The position numbers were made by a program, and so were the translations under genes. This document shows, one piece after another, positions 63,457-64,000 of a stretch of DNA of 64,000 bases. The stretch is from Ignavibacteria bacterium. Lineage in GTDB: Bacteria > Bacteroidota > Ignavibacteria > Kapaibacteriales > UBA4661. Position 1 is the stretch's first letter; each line of letters starts with the position of its first letter. The notes beneath the pieces were generated by a model. It was not told where the DNA came from, searched no databases, and worked only from the letters and a program-made list of their open reading frames with translations. The DNA lies in NCBI GenBank assembly GCA_014654705.1, contig JACVZY010000104.1:62001-126000 (forward strand), in the 5' to 3' direction.

Positions 63457-64000
63457 ATGCCCAGACAAAAGCAGCGCACGCTCTCCATGGTCAGTTTTTC
63501 CATGGTCAGTTTCTCCATGCTCACTATCGGCGGGGCAGTCTTGCTTGCTCTTCTCTTTCCGTGTACCGCTATTGGCTTTCAGCGCAGTAATCTGTCTGAT
63601 GCCTCCTTCAATTCATCGTTCGACGCGCCGCCGGTGGAAGTATCCGCTGCACGGCAAACAACCTATTATCTTGGCACATCGGTAGAAATCTTTGCCGATA
63701 CTTCTCGGAAAGCGGTTTTGTCCGACATTGTGCGCGGTGTGTATCAGGGAAAATTTGTTCGTAGTCAGGAGTTGTATCCGAACTGTTTGAACACCAACGC
63801 GGTCTATTGGGTACGAGTGCGATTGCGCCACAGAGAGCCGTCAGTGCGCGGGCAGTGGGTTCTGGATGTTGCCTATCCTGGTATAGATTCGGTACAAGCA
63901 TTTATTCCTTCCGGCGATACGTTACTGAACAGTGTTGTGGTGCTTGGGACGCGCTATGCGTTCCTCCAAAGCGGTGCAAGTATCGTTCCTGCCATGCGGT
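63457..64000 (+). CDS. Partial 7TMR-DISM protein, probable sensor kinase, cut by the window end
   Basis: This open frame is absent from the ORF track because it runs off the right edge. ATG 63457 leads into a hydrophobic export segment (LTIGGAVLLALLFPCTAIGF). A 7TMR-DISMED2-like domain follows (VEIFADTSRKAVLSDIV, AVYWVRVRLRHREP, QWVLDVAYPGIDSVQAFIP), the same pattern as in kinase 8 (AVWLRTSLRAV...WVLDVGFMSLDSVSLFVP). Three in-frame Met codons within the 15-bp repeat leave the exact start open. That it continues into a kinase of this array is inferred from position and strand. Confidence 0.8.
   Translation, partial: MPRQKQRTLSMVSFSMVSFSMLTIGGAVLLALLFPCTAIGFQRSNLSDASFNSSFDAPPVEVSAARQTTYYLGTSVEIFADTSRKAVLSDIVRGVYQGKFVRSQELYPNCLNTNAVYWVRVRLRHREPSVRGQWVLDVAYPGIDSVQAFIPSGDTLLNSVVVLGTRYAFLQSGASIVPAMR
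63484..63525 (+). repeat. 15-bp tandem repeat at the start of the partial DISM gene
   Basis: The unit tccatggtcagtttt is followed by a copy with one mismatch and a partial third copy (tccatgctcact). Each unit holds an in-frame ATG, so the repeat multiplies possible start codons. Copy-number change would only lengthen the n-region of the signal peptide by five residues. Confidence 0.85.

Noticed and set aside
1-64000. CRISPR arrays, tRNA or rRNA genes and prophage
   Set aside because: I looked for regularly spaced repeats, cloverleaf-like segments and phage or integrase genes and found none that I could support by eye.

Overview
The window looks like chromosome from a member of the Bacteroidota/Chlorobiota (FCB) group, possibly an Ignavibacteria- or Kapabacteria-like lineage. 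The supporting signs are two proteins with C-terminal type IX secretion (Por) sorting domains, FecR/CHASE2 and 7TMR-DISM proteins, Reg_prop/Y_Y_Y sensor kinases, few Shine-Dalgarno sequences, and at least two Bacteroidota-type promoters (TTTG-N19/20-TAnnTTTG). The species assignment is inference. I saw no rRNA, tRNA, CRISPR array, transposase or phage gene.

Left part (1-26 kb) is a mixed envelope, protease and regulatory region. It holds a lipoprotein, a FecR-like plus CHASE2 pair, a secreted tricorn-type protease, a SAM methyltransferase, a membrane LytTR regulator, and a secreted intradiol-dioxygenase-like protein with a thioredoxin-like C-terminal part. It continues with a beta-barrel/OmpA-like protein, a CUB/BNR-repeat type IX substrate, a 7TM SpoIIE-type phosphatase, a TPR protein, an S9 peptidase, a lipoprotein, a type IX-secreted M64 peptidase, a PhnE-like permease with a membrane N-terminal extension, and an M23 peptidase without a signal peptide.

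Right part (26.4-64 kb) is the striking region: thirteen complete sensor histidine kinases, plus the start of a probable fourteenth, all on the + strand. Their C-terminal transmitters (HisKA plus HATPase_c) are strongly alike, with the recurring signature LFGKFxRLSAxPTGGEHSTGLGLSIVK. Five kinds of input module sit in front: TPR with one TM helix (4), six-TM (3), 7TMR-DISM (2, plus the partial gene), Reg_prop propeller/Y_Y_Y (3), and one seven-TM domain that resembles Pyr4-type membrane terpene cyclases. None carries a receiver or HPt domain. Only one response regulator (NarL/LuxR type) is present, directly after the last six-TM kinase. Three kinase pairs overlap by ATGA. Two neighbouring Reg_prop kinases share a 257-bp perfectly identical 3' segment, which points to gene conversion or very recent exchange of the transmitter module.

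Embedded in the array are a PAS protein and a membrane chemoreceptor with overlapping genes, organised like the split energy-taxis receptor CetB/CetA of Campylobacter, followed by a CPBP membrane protease. Two lipoprotein genes on the minus strand separate the response regulator from the last kinases. My reading is that this is a sensor-diversification array: one transmitter design reused behind many inputs, possibly converging on few response regulators. Shared signalling to one regulator is a hypothesis, not something the sequence proves.
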